DNA of 64,000 bases from Orthonyx spaldingii (GCA_013397795.1 VZTJ01002533.1:459317-523316), one strand, 5' to 3'. Numbered from the stretch's first letter, positions 25,701 through 38,490 are shown. Notes: generated from the letters alone by a model not told the origin. Translations and numbers: made by a program.

Positions 25701-27884
25701 AATTTGAGGTTTGTTCCAAGTCAGAATGAAACCCAACAAAAATATTGATAAGTTCCATGAATGAAAAGTTCAAGGAGAAATGAAATATTTTTTTTTCAGA
25801 ACACAACATCTTAGTTCAGGCTTTCCATTTTTAATACCCTGCAATTCTTTTTCTTTTGGTCAGGACTAAGCACAGAATAGGAAATGAAAATCCCTTGTTT
25901 TCAAATGTCAGAAATGGGACAGACTGACACTGCTGTCACACCTCTCCCCTTCTACACCTCCTCATCCCTTCCCAGATCATCCACATGAAATTTTGGCAAA
26001 AATAGATGAGATTTTCCATATGTGAAGTAAGTGACAAAAGCACCCACGCCAGGTTCTGATGAAATCCACTGTCATCCCAATCTGACGTGACATTGCCAAG
26101 CAAGGTGATTGATCTGTAGGGTCTATCTTACAGTGACAACTACAAAGTTGTGAGATCTGGCTACCAACCAGAAAATGTACTGGTAGACTTAAAGCAATGT
26201 GTCAGCAAGTCCTAAAGTTCTGCTTAGACCTGACAGCCTGTTATCAACTAAATCTTCATATAATTGCTGCTTTGCTTCACAGGGATAGTGTCAGGGTGTG
26301 TCTGTGCTGGAGTTTGATGCCTGAGAAAGTGCATGGGCAGAACCACCAGAGTAGCAATTGTGTTGATGGAATGAGTTGTTGTTCCACAGCCAAGTGTCAT
26401 TGGGAAAACTGCCACAGCTCTGAACTGCAGAGGTCTGAGTTTGAATATCTGAAGACTCAAAGCCATTATTTTCTATTACTTTATACATCCACAAGCACTT
26501 TTTAATGCAAAGCATTATCAAATAGTGCATCAGCTATCTGTGTGCTTGGTCTTGACACAGGACTGCCATTTTTCCATCAGGGTTTGTCAGAAGTGAGAGT
26601 ACACAGGCTGTGGAGTGTATGGGCAGCCAGCCCATCTGTTGCATCCTGGAAGTGTCAGTCTGTGGTGCAAATGCCCAAGACTGCCATACTTATTCTTGGG
26701 TTTTCCTGGATGGAAACCTGTGCAAACGCAGTTTGGGTGCCCTGCAAACACATATGGAGCAAAAGCTGGCCCCTTCAGGAAGCATTCGTCATGCTAGGCA
26801 CATGCTGTAGGGGTGTTCAGCACATACCCTGAGTTTATACTCACTCTGCTCTGCATCTACCCAGACAGCAGCACCTTTCCTGATGGAGTGACCAGATACA
26901 GAGCCTTGCACATGTCCTTCAGTTAGCTCCTGGTCAGCTGGGCTGCTGAGGTGACTTCTGTCTGTGAAGGAAACACAAACGGATGGCACATGAGGAACAG
27001 TGCAGAGACACAAGAGTGCAGGAGGGCTGAAGATCATGAATTATGGTACAACAAAGCAGTGGGTTCCCTGCCATTAAATTCTCCTCTGAGACTTTCAGTG
27101 CTGCGTCTTTGCCATTATCTCCTGTTCCTGTGATTGCTTGTCTATCCCATCCTCTCCTCCTGGATTTCTTTGCCCTCCCATCTTACTGTCCCTTCCTGTG
27201 TGCCTTTGCTTGTCCCTTCTTACATCTCTTGTGCTTGCTGTCTCTTTCTTTCCTGAGCTGGAAACCAGGCAGCACATCTGATTTCTGCCAGAAAACCCCA
27301 TCCAGAACAGCTTTGGGCACTCAACATCCAGGGATGTGTTGCAAGGCCACCTTGAGCTCAGTGTCTCATTGAGCTTTCTCTCAGCAAGAAGTGCCTTGCT
27401 GGGTAGAAAACCCTGTTCTGCAGCATTTTATTTGAGTTACATTGTCTGTGAGGGGAAATCTGTGTCCCTCTTTGTTGAGGGAATCATTTTGGGAATGGAG
27501 TGTCTCCCTGTCTAATGCAAGCTCGTCTTGATGTCCCAGACTCCTTGCTGAGGTCAGCAGCTGTTTGCCAGTGGGAACAGTTTCTTCATGGACATTTTGG
27601 GAGTCAGTGGTTGAGAAAAAATGTCTGCTGATCTGTTCTACTGGACACTTGTGAAGGTCGTGGAAGATGGACTTGTCTTCCAAAGGAGAAAGTCACATCT
27701 CACACAAAGCTGTTCTCAAATCACTTCACAGCGGGTTTTTCCCATGGAATTATAACAGGAACCAGGGACAGATCTGCCAGTGAACTGTCATTGCCACTTG
27801 CTCAGCACTGCACTGCCAATCCACGGAGTTTCTCCACACTAGTGTCCATGTGACACTTGCTTCTCTCCCTTGTTTTAATGGCTA
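22713..27884. other. Gene-free stretch
   Basis: No coding pattern, RNA gene or clear repeat is recognised on either strand. Frames are short and mutually overlapping. Confidence 0.5.
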
Positions 27885-28450
27885 TGTGCCGCTGCCTGTT
27901 TCTGCCGGGTCTTTTCAAGCTGCCCTGCAGCTTGAGCGCGGCCTTTTCTGCTGCGTTCGGCTTTTACTCTATAGACCTTTTACAGCCTTCGGGGCATGTA
28001 AATTCTGGTCTCCTTAGTAACGGCTTGAACAAGCTCGCCCTCATCCAAGGCAGCTTTAGCAGTAACAAGTTGTTAACGGAGGCAGTTCCGACGGCAAAGA
28101 AGCAGGGAGGGCTTTTTCAGCTATCATTCCAAATTTATTAATTTGAAGGTAGTCACAAAAAGCCGAGATCTGAGGGTGTGCAGGGGTTTAAAAGGGGCGA
28201 GAGAAAGGGGCAGTCTAAGGGGAGAAACAGGGGAATAAACCAATAGAGAAATAAAACATGAACAGGGAACATCCAATGGGGAAACAAAGGGGTGGAATAC
28301 ATTAATATAACCAATCAACAGAACACGATAACTTTCGAGCAACTGATGAACATTAAAATAACTGTGAAGGGGATGGGGGAGGAGATGGAACCTGACTGAC
28401 ACTTGTGAGCAGCGGGAAAGTATCAATGCCTGTCTCCCCCATCCCCCTCA
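27885..28450 (-). mobile_element. Candidate solo LTR of an endogenous retrovirus, antisense
   Basis: Read on the minus strand, the block has the layout of a long terminal repeat. It opens TGAGGGGGATGGGGGAGAC, has two CCAAT-type boxes in reverse (cccattgg, ctattgg) and a TTTTAAA TATA-like box at about 28188-28194, then an AATAAA at about 28133-28138, then a CpG-rich tail. It stands out from its flanks by CpG density (27.89-28.10 kb). No gag, pol or env-like sequence adjoins it, so it would be a solo LTR. No convincing target-site duplication was found and both ends are approximate. The part left of 28071 could be a separate piece. It is an old viral remnant, not a functional virus. Confidence 0.5.
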
Positions 28451-29675
28451 GACTCACTGCTCTGAGGGGAATAGTTTAACCATCCTGCTTCTTCACTAAC
28501 ACCCCTGCAGGAGGCAGGGGTTGCAGATTGTCCATTGTTTCCTGTGACCACAGCCACTGACTGGGTCACTGCCACAGTTATGTGAGTTGATATACACACT
28601 TTGAATTATGCTTTTCAAGGGGCATTGCTTAACAATTGCAAGTACATCTGTTTTCCAGGGGAAATAGTAGAACTGCCCCAAGTATTTGCTGTGACCTTCT
28701 GGCTTCTGACAAATCTGTCAGTCATCTGTCTAGAGGGTAAATTGCTTCAGCATCTTTTTCATCTTTTGTTCAAAAGTAACTTTTTGATAGCATTGCTTCA
28801 TTTTCTGTGAACATTTACAACCTCAGTGCCAGATAACAGAATTTCTAGAACTTCCTCTATTATTTTCTTAATAAGGAAAAAAAATTACAATGGAAAATAT
28901 GACTTTTTAAACTTTTGGAAGAATTTTAGTCTCTCCCATGGAGTTTGGGTTGAGTTCTGTGATGCTGAGGGGCAAAGCTCAGTTTCTATACCTACAGCCA
29001 GAAAAAATGAAGGTCAATCAGTTTACCAAAGGGTGGTTGGTGTGAGCTTGAGGAAAGGAAAAAAACCAAACACACAAAGGCCATAGAGACAAACCACAAT
29101 AGTACATGGGACAACTTCGCTAGAGGTTTTTCATGAGTTTGGGCACAGGAAAAGAAAATTGGGATTCCGGAATTCTTCTGACTTCCAGAAAATCACAGTG
29201 AGATGCAAGGAGAAAAACTTCAACCCAATTGCAAAAGAGCTGTGTCTCACATAGTTTTTTTCCCTGTGTTTTTCTTCCAAGCAACTGTTACTGTGATGTA
29301 CTAACATGATTGCTGAATTCAGTGTGACTCCAGCTCCAACAGCTTCTCTTGTGAGTAAGCATGAGTAGGAGCAATGTTTAATTTCTCTGTGACCATACAA
29401 CATTTAACAACCTTCTAGCACACTGAGCAGGAAAAGTGAGCTGTACTTGGTGTTCTGAAGTATTTTGGTGCAGGCTGCTGTGCTACACAGGTAGGTTGAC
29501 AGTGTGCAACCTTTCTAAGAATGTAGCTGTTGAATTTTAAAAAACATCCATTACAAATAGCAGGCAGGCACTCTAATGTAAAACTCTCATCATTTCTAGT
29601 ACCTGTGTTCGTTAATTGAGTGGTAAAAGTTACTTTAAGAGTCCTAGCAAGCCACTGGAGCCTATCCCTCCTCCT

Positions 29676-29699
29676 CCATCCATCCATCCATCCACCCAT
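29676..29699. repeat. (CATC)n microsatellite
   Basis: About five tandem tetranucleotide units (ccatccatccatccatcc) with a degenerate right end. Confidence 0.9.
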
Positions 29700-30639
29700 T
29701 CCTCTCACCCCCTGCTCCTTCATTTGCAATGCAAAGAAGAAAGTGTTTGGTGACATGAGAGCAGGTATGAAGGTAGGGTGGGACTGGCAGCTCTCAGCAG
29801 TGAAGTGCCTCCATCAATAGGGAATACAGGAGAGTGGGGACAGCAGGAAAGGGAAAGATGAAGTGATCCTATTTATAAATGTATTCCCCTACTCCCTGTC
29901 TGTACTATGCAGATATCTCAGCAACGCAGATGGATCTGCATACTGATGAATACATGGGGCATTTATGAAAAACTCTGGATCTGGCTGAGCTCCCTGCAGG
30001 CGCAGGGTCTGCCTTCTTTTCTATTAGAGCCCAACACTCTTGCATTTTTCAAAGCTTGGACATGCATGCCAGGTTTTGGTGCTGCTTTGTGAATTTGCTT
30101 TTGCCTAAGAGCAAGGCCCAGTTTCCACTTCTGCAATCAGATAAAAGAGTGCAAAGAGACTGAACAAGAGACTGAACTTATGAGCAAGAGGTAACTTAAA
30201 ATCAGCTCATCAGTAGGCAATGTGAATAGGGGAAAATGAGTATCACTACAAAAAGGCCATGTAAATCACCAGCCAGGATGCCTGGAGAAAGCCAGCTCTG
30301 CCAAATCTAAGAGATCAGCTTGCTGAGGTGCCTGGAGGGTTGAAGAGAAAAATCTGGGCAATTCCTCAAAGCCAAGGCTTTGTGCTACACCACCACTGAG
30401 AGGAACATAGCAGGGTTACTGTAGTTTCTTTCACAGTGTCTACATCTGACAGTGCCATATGAATATGAGTGAAGTGGCACAACACCCCATGGAGGTAGGT
30501 ATGAGGAATCACATATTTTCATTGCAGACATCAAGGAATCCAGACGGTCAAGGATTTTTGGTTCCAAGGTACCAAACAATGCTTTCTCTGGAGCCAGCGG
30601 GAGGCGTGGGTGTCCAGCTTCCCCCAACACCAGGCACTC

Positions 30640-30735
30640 AGCAACTGGCCTGAGATCACATCACAAACCAGTGACAGATCTGTTCAGAGCTCAGGACTTG
30701 TCACTCTCAGACCACCTGCTCTTCCTGTAAGATAA
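30640..30735 (-). repeat. MIR/CORE-SINE-like relic
   Basis: gcaactggcctgagatcaca, cagtgacagatctgttcag, agctcaggacttgtcactct and cagaccacctgctcttcctg line up with the antisense MIR order (cttgcccaaggtcacac, agtgacagagctggg, actcaggtctcctgactcc, gtgctctttccac). The similarity is moderate but collinear over about 90 bases. Confidence 0.55.
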
Positions 30736-32097
30736 CCCTACCCTGTAATCTTGTGCCAAAGTATTTGGAGAAGGAAAATGACTGGGAAGGGCAAGGTCTG
30801 TGCCACTTGAAGTTTTGAGGGACTGGGATGAGAAATATTAGCGTCTGAAAACCCCTCAGAGGTCCCTCTTTAAAATGTTAGCACAGATGGAGTGATCTCC
30901 TAGAGGCCAGGGCAACTGTGATCCTTGATGATCTCTTTGGACATTTAAGCTTCCCTTAATTCTTTCTTATCCATGACAGACTTAGCGCCCTTTCCAAAAT
31001 GGGTCTTATGCCAGCTCCTGGTAAACAAATTGCTGTGCTGCAAGAAACATTGTCACAGATAATTGCAGTGAGCCAGACAGAAGCCAAAGACCTGAAGACT
31101 CAGAAATCTCTTAGGAGATCTTCCTGGAAAGGAAGAAAAGTTGCACCACAGTAAGCCTAAGCAGAAGCCTGGCTCTGCAGCTGTTGGGGCTGCAAAGCTG
31201 CTTTCAACCCCTCAGTGAGGAAGGACCCCTACCAGAGCAGGGGAGCACCATGAACCCAGAGTCTCTCCTTCCAATCCCTGATGCTGGCTTGCTCCAAGCC
31301 ACCCTTTCAGAGCAGACACATGGCTAACACAGCAGCATTCCTGCCTTGAGCAGTGCCCAGGAACCAGAAGAGCAAATCCACCTTTGTTTGTCGAGCCACT
31401 TGAAATAACATCCAGGGAGAGCTCGAGAAAGGTTTTGATCTTTCCTTGCTGGCATGGACCCGACATTGCTGCCAGTACAGACTGTTCAGCCCTATCAGCA
31501 TGATAGATGCTCCTGCAAGGAACACAGTTTTAGCTTTTTTAGTTCATATCTGCCATCACCATCTGCTATTTGTTGGCATGAAATGTGTACTATAAGGAAA
31601 CTAGGTTCAAGGGTAAAAAAAAAAAGGCCTCACCAACCTTTTAGAGTTTTAAGTTCATTCAAAGGTTTGGATTTTGTTTTGTTTCGAACATCGGATAGGC
31701 TCACAAAAAGCACAGTATGTCTTCTGTTCTTGTGTTCTTATGATCTCTTCTTTCTTTTCTTTTGTTAAGCATTGTTGTAGCTAGAGATCTTCAGACAAGG
31801 GTTCTGTCCTTACAATAAGCACTAGGAACTCAGTTAACTTGGTAGGATAGTCCTTGTAAGGTGTAGGAGACCTTCTGAAGATGAGCGTGAGTTTTTTCAG
31901 ATGATGTGCTTGAAAGAGTCTCACTGTATTCTTGACCAGTACTTTAGTCTCTTCCTCTCTCACTGGGATTTTCTGTCCCAGTTAACCCAAGTCATCTAAA
32001 GAGGGCTCTGAACAGAAAATCATCCACAGGAATACGAGAGACATCAAATAGACTCATCCCTCCCTGAAAGTAATAACGCAGAATTTTGTGTGCAGTA

Positions 32098-32165
32098 TTA
32101 GTGAGCAATATTTGTAGAGTGCTTTGAAGTTAGAAAGCACTATATAAATGCTAGGTATTATTAAC
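32098..32165 (+). repeat. Ancient SINE/LINE tail (L2/L3/MIR type)
   Basis: gtagagtgctttgaagttag followed by aaagcactatataaatgcta and ggtattatta matches the widespread amniote tail 'gtaaagcgctttgag...gcgctatataaatgc...attatta'. I cannot fix the family (L3-like, MIR-like or a Deu-type SINE) without alignment. Confidence 0.6.
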
Positions 32166-32930
32166 TACATGAATCAGTCATCTTCAGAGAAACATAACAC
32201 TGCTAAAGATGGGAGAGACGTCTCTTCCTTTCTTAATGATAACCAACCCCCAAAGTTATTCATAAAAATTACATTTAAAAATAGATCAAATGATTTCCCC
32301 ATCTCGTGATAATCCCTCTGATTGCCCCCATGTTTCAGTTCACTGTATCATCTCGGAGATCAAAGGATGTGTCTGAGGCTGGCAAACCAATCCCACAAAG
32401 AAGAAAACATTCTCTTGTAGATAAACAAAACACAATTTCCAGATAACATCATGGTGCTGATCAACATAGCTGCTTTTCCAATTAGATTTCAAAGAATTCT
32501 TAATTGCTATTGATTTAATCTGGAGATGTGCAGATTTTTCCACTTAGGAACCTGTTTCCCAGGGAGCTTATTACCCTGGGGATTTCAGTTACAGACAGGT
32601 TTTCGTAAGCAGCAACAGCCTGGCTGTCAGGCAGGTGACAATAAAAAGGAAATCTGTCCAGATCCAGGAGACAGTGCTATTTGTGCTTCTGTTTCCTGCA
32701 GTAATTTAGAGCACATAGCCTTATCTATTCTGAAATGGCAGCAGACCTCACATCTACATAAAGGCACTTTCCTTTAAGCTGTAATAGGCAGAGGTCTTAA
32801 ATAAAAACTACCTTATCTATCTACCTAGTCATCATCTCTGTGTTTCCTTCTGTTTTTATGCTTATTAATTCAAACCATAGAGATCTGCCCTGAAACTTCT
32901 TTCTTTTCCCACGTCAGATGCTCATTTTCA

Positions 32931-32967
32931 GTATATATATGTATATATATATATATATGTATATATT
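32931..32967. repeat. (TA)n microsatellite
   Basis: Alternating TA with two G interruptions. A short (TAAA)n stretch follows at about 32984-32999. Confidence 0.92.
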
Positions 32968-34091
32968 TGCATTTTGCTGTGCAAAAAAATAAATAAATAG
33001 TGGATTCTATAATGTCTGCTGGGCTGCCATTTTAAAGTCAGGCAAAACAGCAAGGTGTGGGAAGAAGGGAGGTAAATCAGGACTGCTATTCCACAGACAG
33101 GTGACGTTTCAGAGCAGAACAACAGGAGATGGCTTCCTGTCAAGCAGCAATAAGAGGAGGAGGAATGAAAAATAGCCCCCCAAAGAAAAGTGTTCTGTCC
33201 CAGGCAAATGATGGTGGAAGGGTTTGGTAAAGTGACAGTGGGGGACTTAATGCTGTCAGGTAGGTACGGCAGTGTCAGGAAGAGTGACTCCGGAAAGGTG
33301 AGTCAGAGCCAGCTGCCATTGGGAAAATGAGTGCCCGAGCCACGAGCAAGATCTGTCACTTGGTGCCTTCTTGCAAGGCTGCTGTGCCACAGTTTGATCT
33401 CAAAGCCCAGCTCCCCACGCACACCAGGCCCTGCACGGACCTGATGGGATGTGCTTCCAGGTGAGGACTCTGCTGTCAAGAGGAACAGAGAGGGCTTGGG
33501 TGAGAACCACCAGTAGAACAGGATAAAAGGTTAAGACTGGTGCCATCAGGGGAAAAAATGAAGAAGGGCTTGAAGAAGTCTGGAAAGCAATGAACGTTGT
33601 GGAGAGTGATGAGAAATGCACCTTCCTGTTGTTTTAAAGCCCTGTGCTGGGCTCAGCACACCAGGGTTTGTCTCTGGCACCATGGGGTCGAGGAGCTGAT
33701 CAGTTCATCCTGATCTGAAAGACTGAAAGGGATAAAAATCTTCTCCATTGGGGCAAAACCCAACCTTTAACTTCATGAGTTATTTCCTGTGATGATGCAT
33801 TTCCAGGTCCCACACAGGAAAACATGCCTGGATATCTATACAAACCACCTACACTCTAAAATAGTATGAAAGGTGAATTTACTCATGGACCAATATGAAA
33901 ATCTATGAGGAAGGGAGAGTCCCATTTTTCTAAGAGGCTGAAGGCACTCAGGAGGTTCTTTCCATTTTGGAATTTGATTTCCCAGAGGGTCAGAGAAGCA
34001 CCAGAATTTTTAGATGCCTGTGAGCAGGATCTATTTGTTCCAGATGCTGGACATTCAGGCTGATTTTGCTCAGAAAGAGAGAGATGGATAT

Positions 34092-34133
34092 GAACTAATT
34101 CCCAGCTCTGATGAACTAATTCCCAGCTCTGAT
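34092..34133. repeat. Perfect 21-bp tandem duplication
   Basis: A 21-base unit beginning gaactaattcccagctctg is present twice, head to tail, without mismatch. Confidence 0.9.
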
Positions 34134-35924
34134 TTCCAAGCAACTGCATCTAACTACAGCAAGCTTTTTCTCTAAAAAAAAGAAAAAAAAAGTTTCTAAA
34201 AGTCTTGGTAAACATCAGCTGTTTGATGATGTAGAAAATAACTGACTTTGTAGGCAGCCAAGCCAAAACCATATCTGTTAATGTCAGTGTTACATTTAGG
34301 TTAAATTTAGCCTAATCTCAAAAGAATATTTTTTTTCTCGATTGTCCTACATGGTAATGGTGTTTTATTAATAAAAGACATTGTACAGGACATTTCCATG
34401 AGATGATAACATTAGGGGGCAGTCCTCAGCTAGCAGCCAGTCCTATGAGTTCCTTGAACAGCTGTGTTTATATGGGGCTGTTTGTAAAATTTATGTTTGA
34501 GTTTGTTTTAACCTTACTTTATTGCTACTGGAGAAACAATAGATCTTTTCCATTACAAGTCATCGAGTGCCACATTAAAATACAGCAGGAGGGGTGAAAT
34601 TTTCTGTGCCCCTTCTCCCCATAAATCTCAGGTTGTACATAAATATATGTATATTTTTCTTATAAACAGAAAAGCCCTACTCGGTCTGAGATGCCGCCTT
34701 CTCAATGAGCTACCAGAATGGTATTGCATCCATCCAGGTTCTTACTTTGCTTTTTCCCTGGGACTGCATGCCTGAACTTTTCACAGAAGGTGTGATGTCC
34801 TGTTTCTCAGTTCCCTGGGCAGGTCAGGCACATCATGACCCATTTGTAGCAGGCAAACAAAATCCACACCAGTGTCTGCAGAGTGGGCACCCTCGGCCTA
34901 CCCTCTGTCTGTTCAGTGGGTAGATAGACCAAAGACATTATTTCAAGCATCTCCTTCCTCATCTGGTTTTTGTTTCACCCCAATCCACCCTTTGTTTACG
35001 AATTCTTATTTCTGCCTTCCTGCAAGGGAACATCACCTCCTCCTCTACCTTTTGTTTATCTGCCCCACTCCTGAGTCCACTGCAGAAACCAAATCTGCAG
35101 TTTAGGAGAGCCTTTTGTGACTTTTCCCAGTCTGTTTTGGAAGCTTAACGCTTTTTCCTTCTGAGGCAGATCTGCACTCCAGCTCTTCCAAATTCTCCCA
35201 GTCATCCAACCTTTCCTTCCATGGTTGTTTTCTTCTTGCCGGAGATATCTGTTGCAGCACCCAGGTTGCTGGGTATGGTACTGAGGGAATGGTGTCCTGT
35301 CCTCCACATGAACTCAATGCTCTGACTGAGCTCTGACTGAGCTCCCCTGGACCCCAGGCCACCAACAGCCATCACAGCTGTGCCTCAGCACCCCCAGCAT
35401 GACCCTCCTGGTATGCCTAGATTTCATGCTGTGGTGCTCCATGTGCATCCTGCCCTGAGAATGAGGAGTCCCAGCACAATTCAGATGCCCTGGACTGCTG
35501 TCAGCAGCTTTGCTGGTACTACACATCATCTCCTGGATTGATTCCCTCCTGAGAAACACAGCCATTCTTGGCATTGTCTCCTACAGGCTGAATGCCAACG
35601 TAGAACACTTCCAGTCCTATCACAGTGTCATCCTTGCTTCTCTCTGGCCGTGTCCTGCACCTCTGGGAAACAGTCGTCTCCATGTGCCCTTTCTTTGAAT
35701 CCTGCTGGTGTCTCTCTGTATACCAGCATCCCAAATTGAGACCCTTAGCTTTACTTGCCTCTTTGATATTCCTTAAGCCAGTTCACAAAATATTGCTGAT
35801 GAAAAAGCAGAGAAAAAGCCCACAGAAATGGACTGTTTTCCCTTGCCTGATGGTAAGATGATGTTGTATTCATGGTCCCATTTGTGTCCATTTACATTTG
35901 CTAGTCCATTTACCCACATGGGCA

Positions 35925-36065
35925 GGGATTTTCATTTACAAACGGAGAAACAGAGGCCAAAAATCTGGCTTGATTTACCAAATGTCCAAAGCAGGTGTAG
36001 AAATAGAAGCAATTCTCCAAATACCCTGTCTGCTTCATCTACACTCTGTCTTGGAGCTGGCCACT
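35925..36065 (-). repeat. MIR/CORE-SINE-like relic
   Basis: ttttcatttacaaacggaga followed by aacagaggccaaaaatctgg, cttgatttaccaaatgtcca, a caggtgtagaaatagaagca stretch and gtctgcttcatctacactct is collinear with the antisense MIR ('attttacagatggggaaactgaggca...gacttgcccaaggtca...gctgggaatagaac...'). It is diverged but spans about 140 bases. Confidence 0.55.
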
Positions 36066-37809
36066 TTAATGAGTAGCCGTGCAGATTTGTAGCCACTGAT
36101 GCCAGTTCTTTCCACACACAGAGTGCAATCAGCCTGCATCTGCCACGAGAGGTCAGAGAGTCAGGCGCCAGAGATGGATTTTAAATACAATTCTGAATAA
36201 AGCTACTGGCCCCAAACCAGCTCTGGTTATGCTAAAGTTGCCTCGGGCCTCTGGATGTGAATGTAGCAGCAACGGGCTGAGGAAAAGCCATCCTGTCCCT
36301 CCTTAGCATCGCTTCCTGCAGCTATTTAGTGCCGTGGGAAGGACACCAGGCATGATGGACTGAAGCTGGAAGCCTTTACAGCAAATTCTGTCTCCCAAAT
36401 GCTTCCTCAGCTCGTTGCGTCTCTGTGACCACGGCAGGTACATTGATCTAGCTGACAGACTAAGGTCCTATAGCTCAGTTTTATATAGATGAACTGTAAT
36501 TTTAGTAATAGGATGTTTAAATAATATTGTGTCACTTTTACATTTCACCTCCCTTTCCCTTGAATGAAAGTGCCTGTCTCCTTTTGACAGGTGGACATTT
36601 TTTTTTTTTGTCTCTTCCTTTTCCCCACAAAGACTTTGCCTGAAGGACATCAGGAGTCATAATAATGGTTGATGCTTTCATGAGGTCCTTGCAGATTATG
36701 GCTAAATGGAATGGTACTGTAATGTGATTGCCTCCCCACTCTTACTCCTGCTGTGCCATGTAATGGCATGGTGGGGCTCTCCGCTGGGATTAAAGCCAGT
36801 CAGACTGAAAATTGACTCACCTTGGGGGCCATCAAGCAAATTTAAATGGCTGCTTCAAGATTCTGCCTGCCAGTGAGCCATTTCTCTAGCGGATTAGCAA
36901 AATGAATGAAATGTGGAGAGAGCAGGGCAGTAGAAACAGTGCCATTAGGCCTACATGCTCTCTCTCTCCTTCTTTCTCATTCTACTCTAAACACTTATTC
37001 TAGTTCCTTGTAATTTCTCTGTGTTCCACCTCACCCATGAAGTGGGAAGGGAGCTCAAAACAGAAAGAAAAGCTGTGACCTACCCTTGCCTGGGCTTTAG
37101 GTAGGATGAGGACAGGGAGGGAGGGAAGAGGACTTGCCCTTCTCTTTCATGTATTTTTCCTGGGGATAGAGGCCCTTCTAGAGAGAATTCAGAATATATA
37201 AACTTGTTTTCTGCTTGGAGTAACCCTCAAGGGTAATTTCTCATGCAAGGCTAAAGCAGAGTAGTAGAAAGCAAAGACTGTCCCCCATTGCTCTCGTGAT
37301 CAGGCTCCTCTCTGCTGTCACAGCCACAGGGAACATCTGCTCCCTCTCTCCTGCCCTTACACTGTGCTGGGATGGGGACTGTGTTCCCTTTGCTCTGTAA
37401 CCTCCTGCTTGTCATGAGAAGGTCTCAGCTGTGTGCTGACAGTCTGGGTAGGAACAGGGGTCTGGCTCTACAAGCATCCATTTGAGGTGAAGGCTCATTG
37501 TAGCAGAAAATCACCAGTCCTCCTGTACTGGGAAAAATATTGATGCCTGAGGAGGATTCACATCTACTCCATTGTCATCCAGTGCCCTTCAATAGCTCCA
37601 GCTCCACTTAAATTCTTTGGCTTTTCAGATTATGTGAATGGGATTTAAGCATGTTTAGCTACTCACGTGAACAGAAATGTTTTCCCATCTCAGCCCCCAA
37701 GAATGCTGAGTGAGGAATAGCGTGTTCTCAGCCTCTTTAGAGAAAGGCATTAATGAAATGTGACTTTGAATACCACTGTGACACCACCACTCTCCTTGGC
37801 AGCATAGCT

Positions 37810-38010
37810 GTGGCTTTTTTTCAGCTGTTTTCTCTAATATTCTGTCTAAAATTTTCCCTGATGCAGCTGAAGTTTAATTACTTCTTTCTCTACTTTCATT
37901 GCTGACTAATGATAATAATTGCTTCCTGTCCTCTGGTGCAACATTCTTTTCTCTATCTGCAGATAGTTATTGTGCCTCCCCTTGGTATTATTTCCTCTAC
38001 TTTGAAATTG
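37810..38010 (-). repeat. Ancient CR1 LINE fragment, antisense
   Basis: Collinear matches to the antisense CR1 3' region: tctctaatattctgtctaaa, attttccctgatgcagctga, agtttaattacttctttctc, then a stretch rich in short insertions and deletions, and gatagttattgtgcctcccc, ending near ctactttgaaattgc. The age looks pre-avian. The fragment is one of the longest old CR1 pieces in the window. Confidence 0.7.
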
Positions 38011-38334
38011 CCCACAAGCACAGTCCCATTTCTTGTCTAGCTGCTAAATAAAACCAAGAAATATAGCAGTGAGAGTGGAACCTGGGTGGTGGCAGGGCAC
38101 AGGCAGGTGGGATGACCCATGAAACTGGCACTGGCAGAGAGTTTTGCTCTGCAGTAGGTCGCTTTGACAGCTTTTTGACAACTTGCACAAAAGGAACTGA
38201 TGGTCTCAGCTCAGGCACTAATGGTCTAAATTCTACATTACGGGTACTGGGAGTTATTACAGGTGGTTTTATAACAGAAGCTCAGGCCTGAGTGGCCACG
38301 GAGATTGACACACCATTTTTCCCCTAGAAAGTCT

Positions 38335-38490
38335 CTTTCCAGAGAAGGAAGGAAGGAAGGACACACTGGTTCCCTTTTCAGAGGTGCAAAGCCAAGAGAT
38401 GCAGTGAGTTGCCTGAGGTCATGGAGTCAGGAGGAAGAAATACATCTGGTTCCCAAGCCCCAGGCAGCATCCTTAAATCATGTTGCTTAA
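38335..38490 (-). repeat. MIR/CORE-SINE-like relic with (GAAG)n insert
   Basis: ttttcagaggtgcaaagcca, agagatgcagtgagttgcct, gaggtcatggagtcaggagg and a tggttcccaagccccaggca stretch follow the antisense MIR core ('gaggcacagagaggttaagtgacttgcccaaggtcacacagc'). A short (GAAG)n microsatellite (38344-38360) lies at the left side. Confidence 0.5.

Larger units (their letters stand above)
28451..37809. other. Gene-free stretch with simple repeats and ancient SINE relics
   Basis: No gene is supported. The recognisable items (microsatellites, MIR-like relics, a 21-bp duplication) are listed separately. The block at 36.76-36.94 kb is a candidate conserved noncoding element by appearance only. Confidence 0.5.

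Noticed and set aside
27857..28141. 94-codon + strand frame as a small gene
   Set aside because: It lies inside the LTR-like block and shows no domain, so it is explained by low stop density in CpG-rich DNA.
34410..34425. CTCF-like site (attagggggcagtcc)
   Set aside because: It matches only the AGGGGGCAG core. The flanking positions do not fit and a single weak match is expected by chance.
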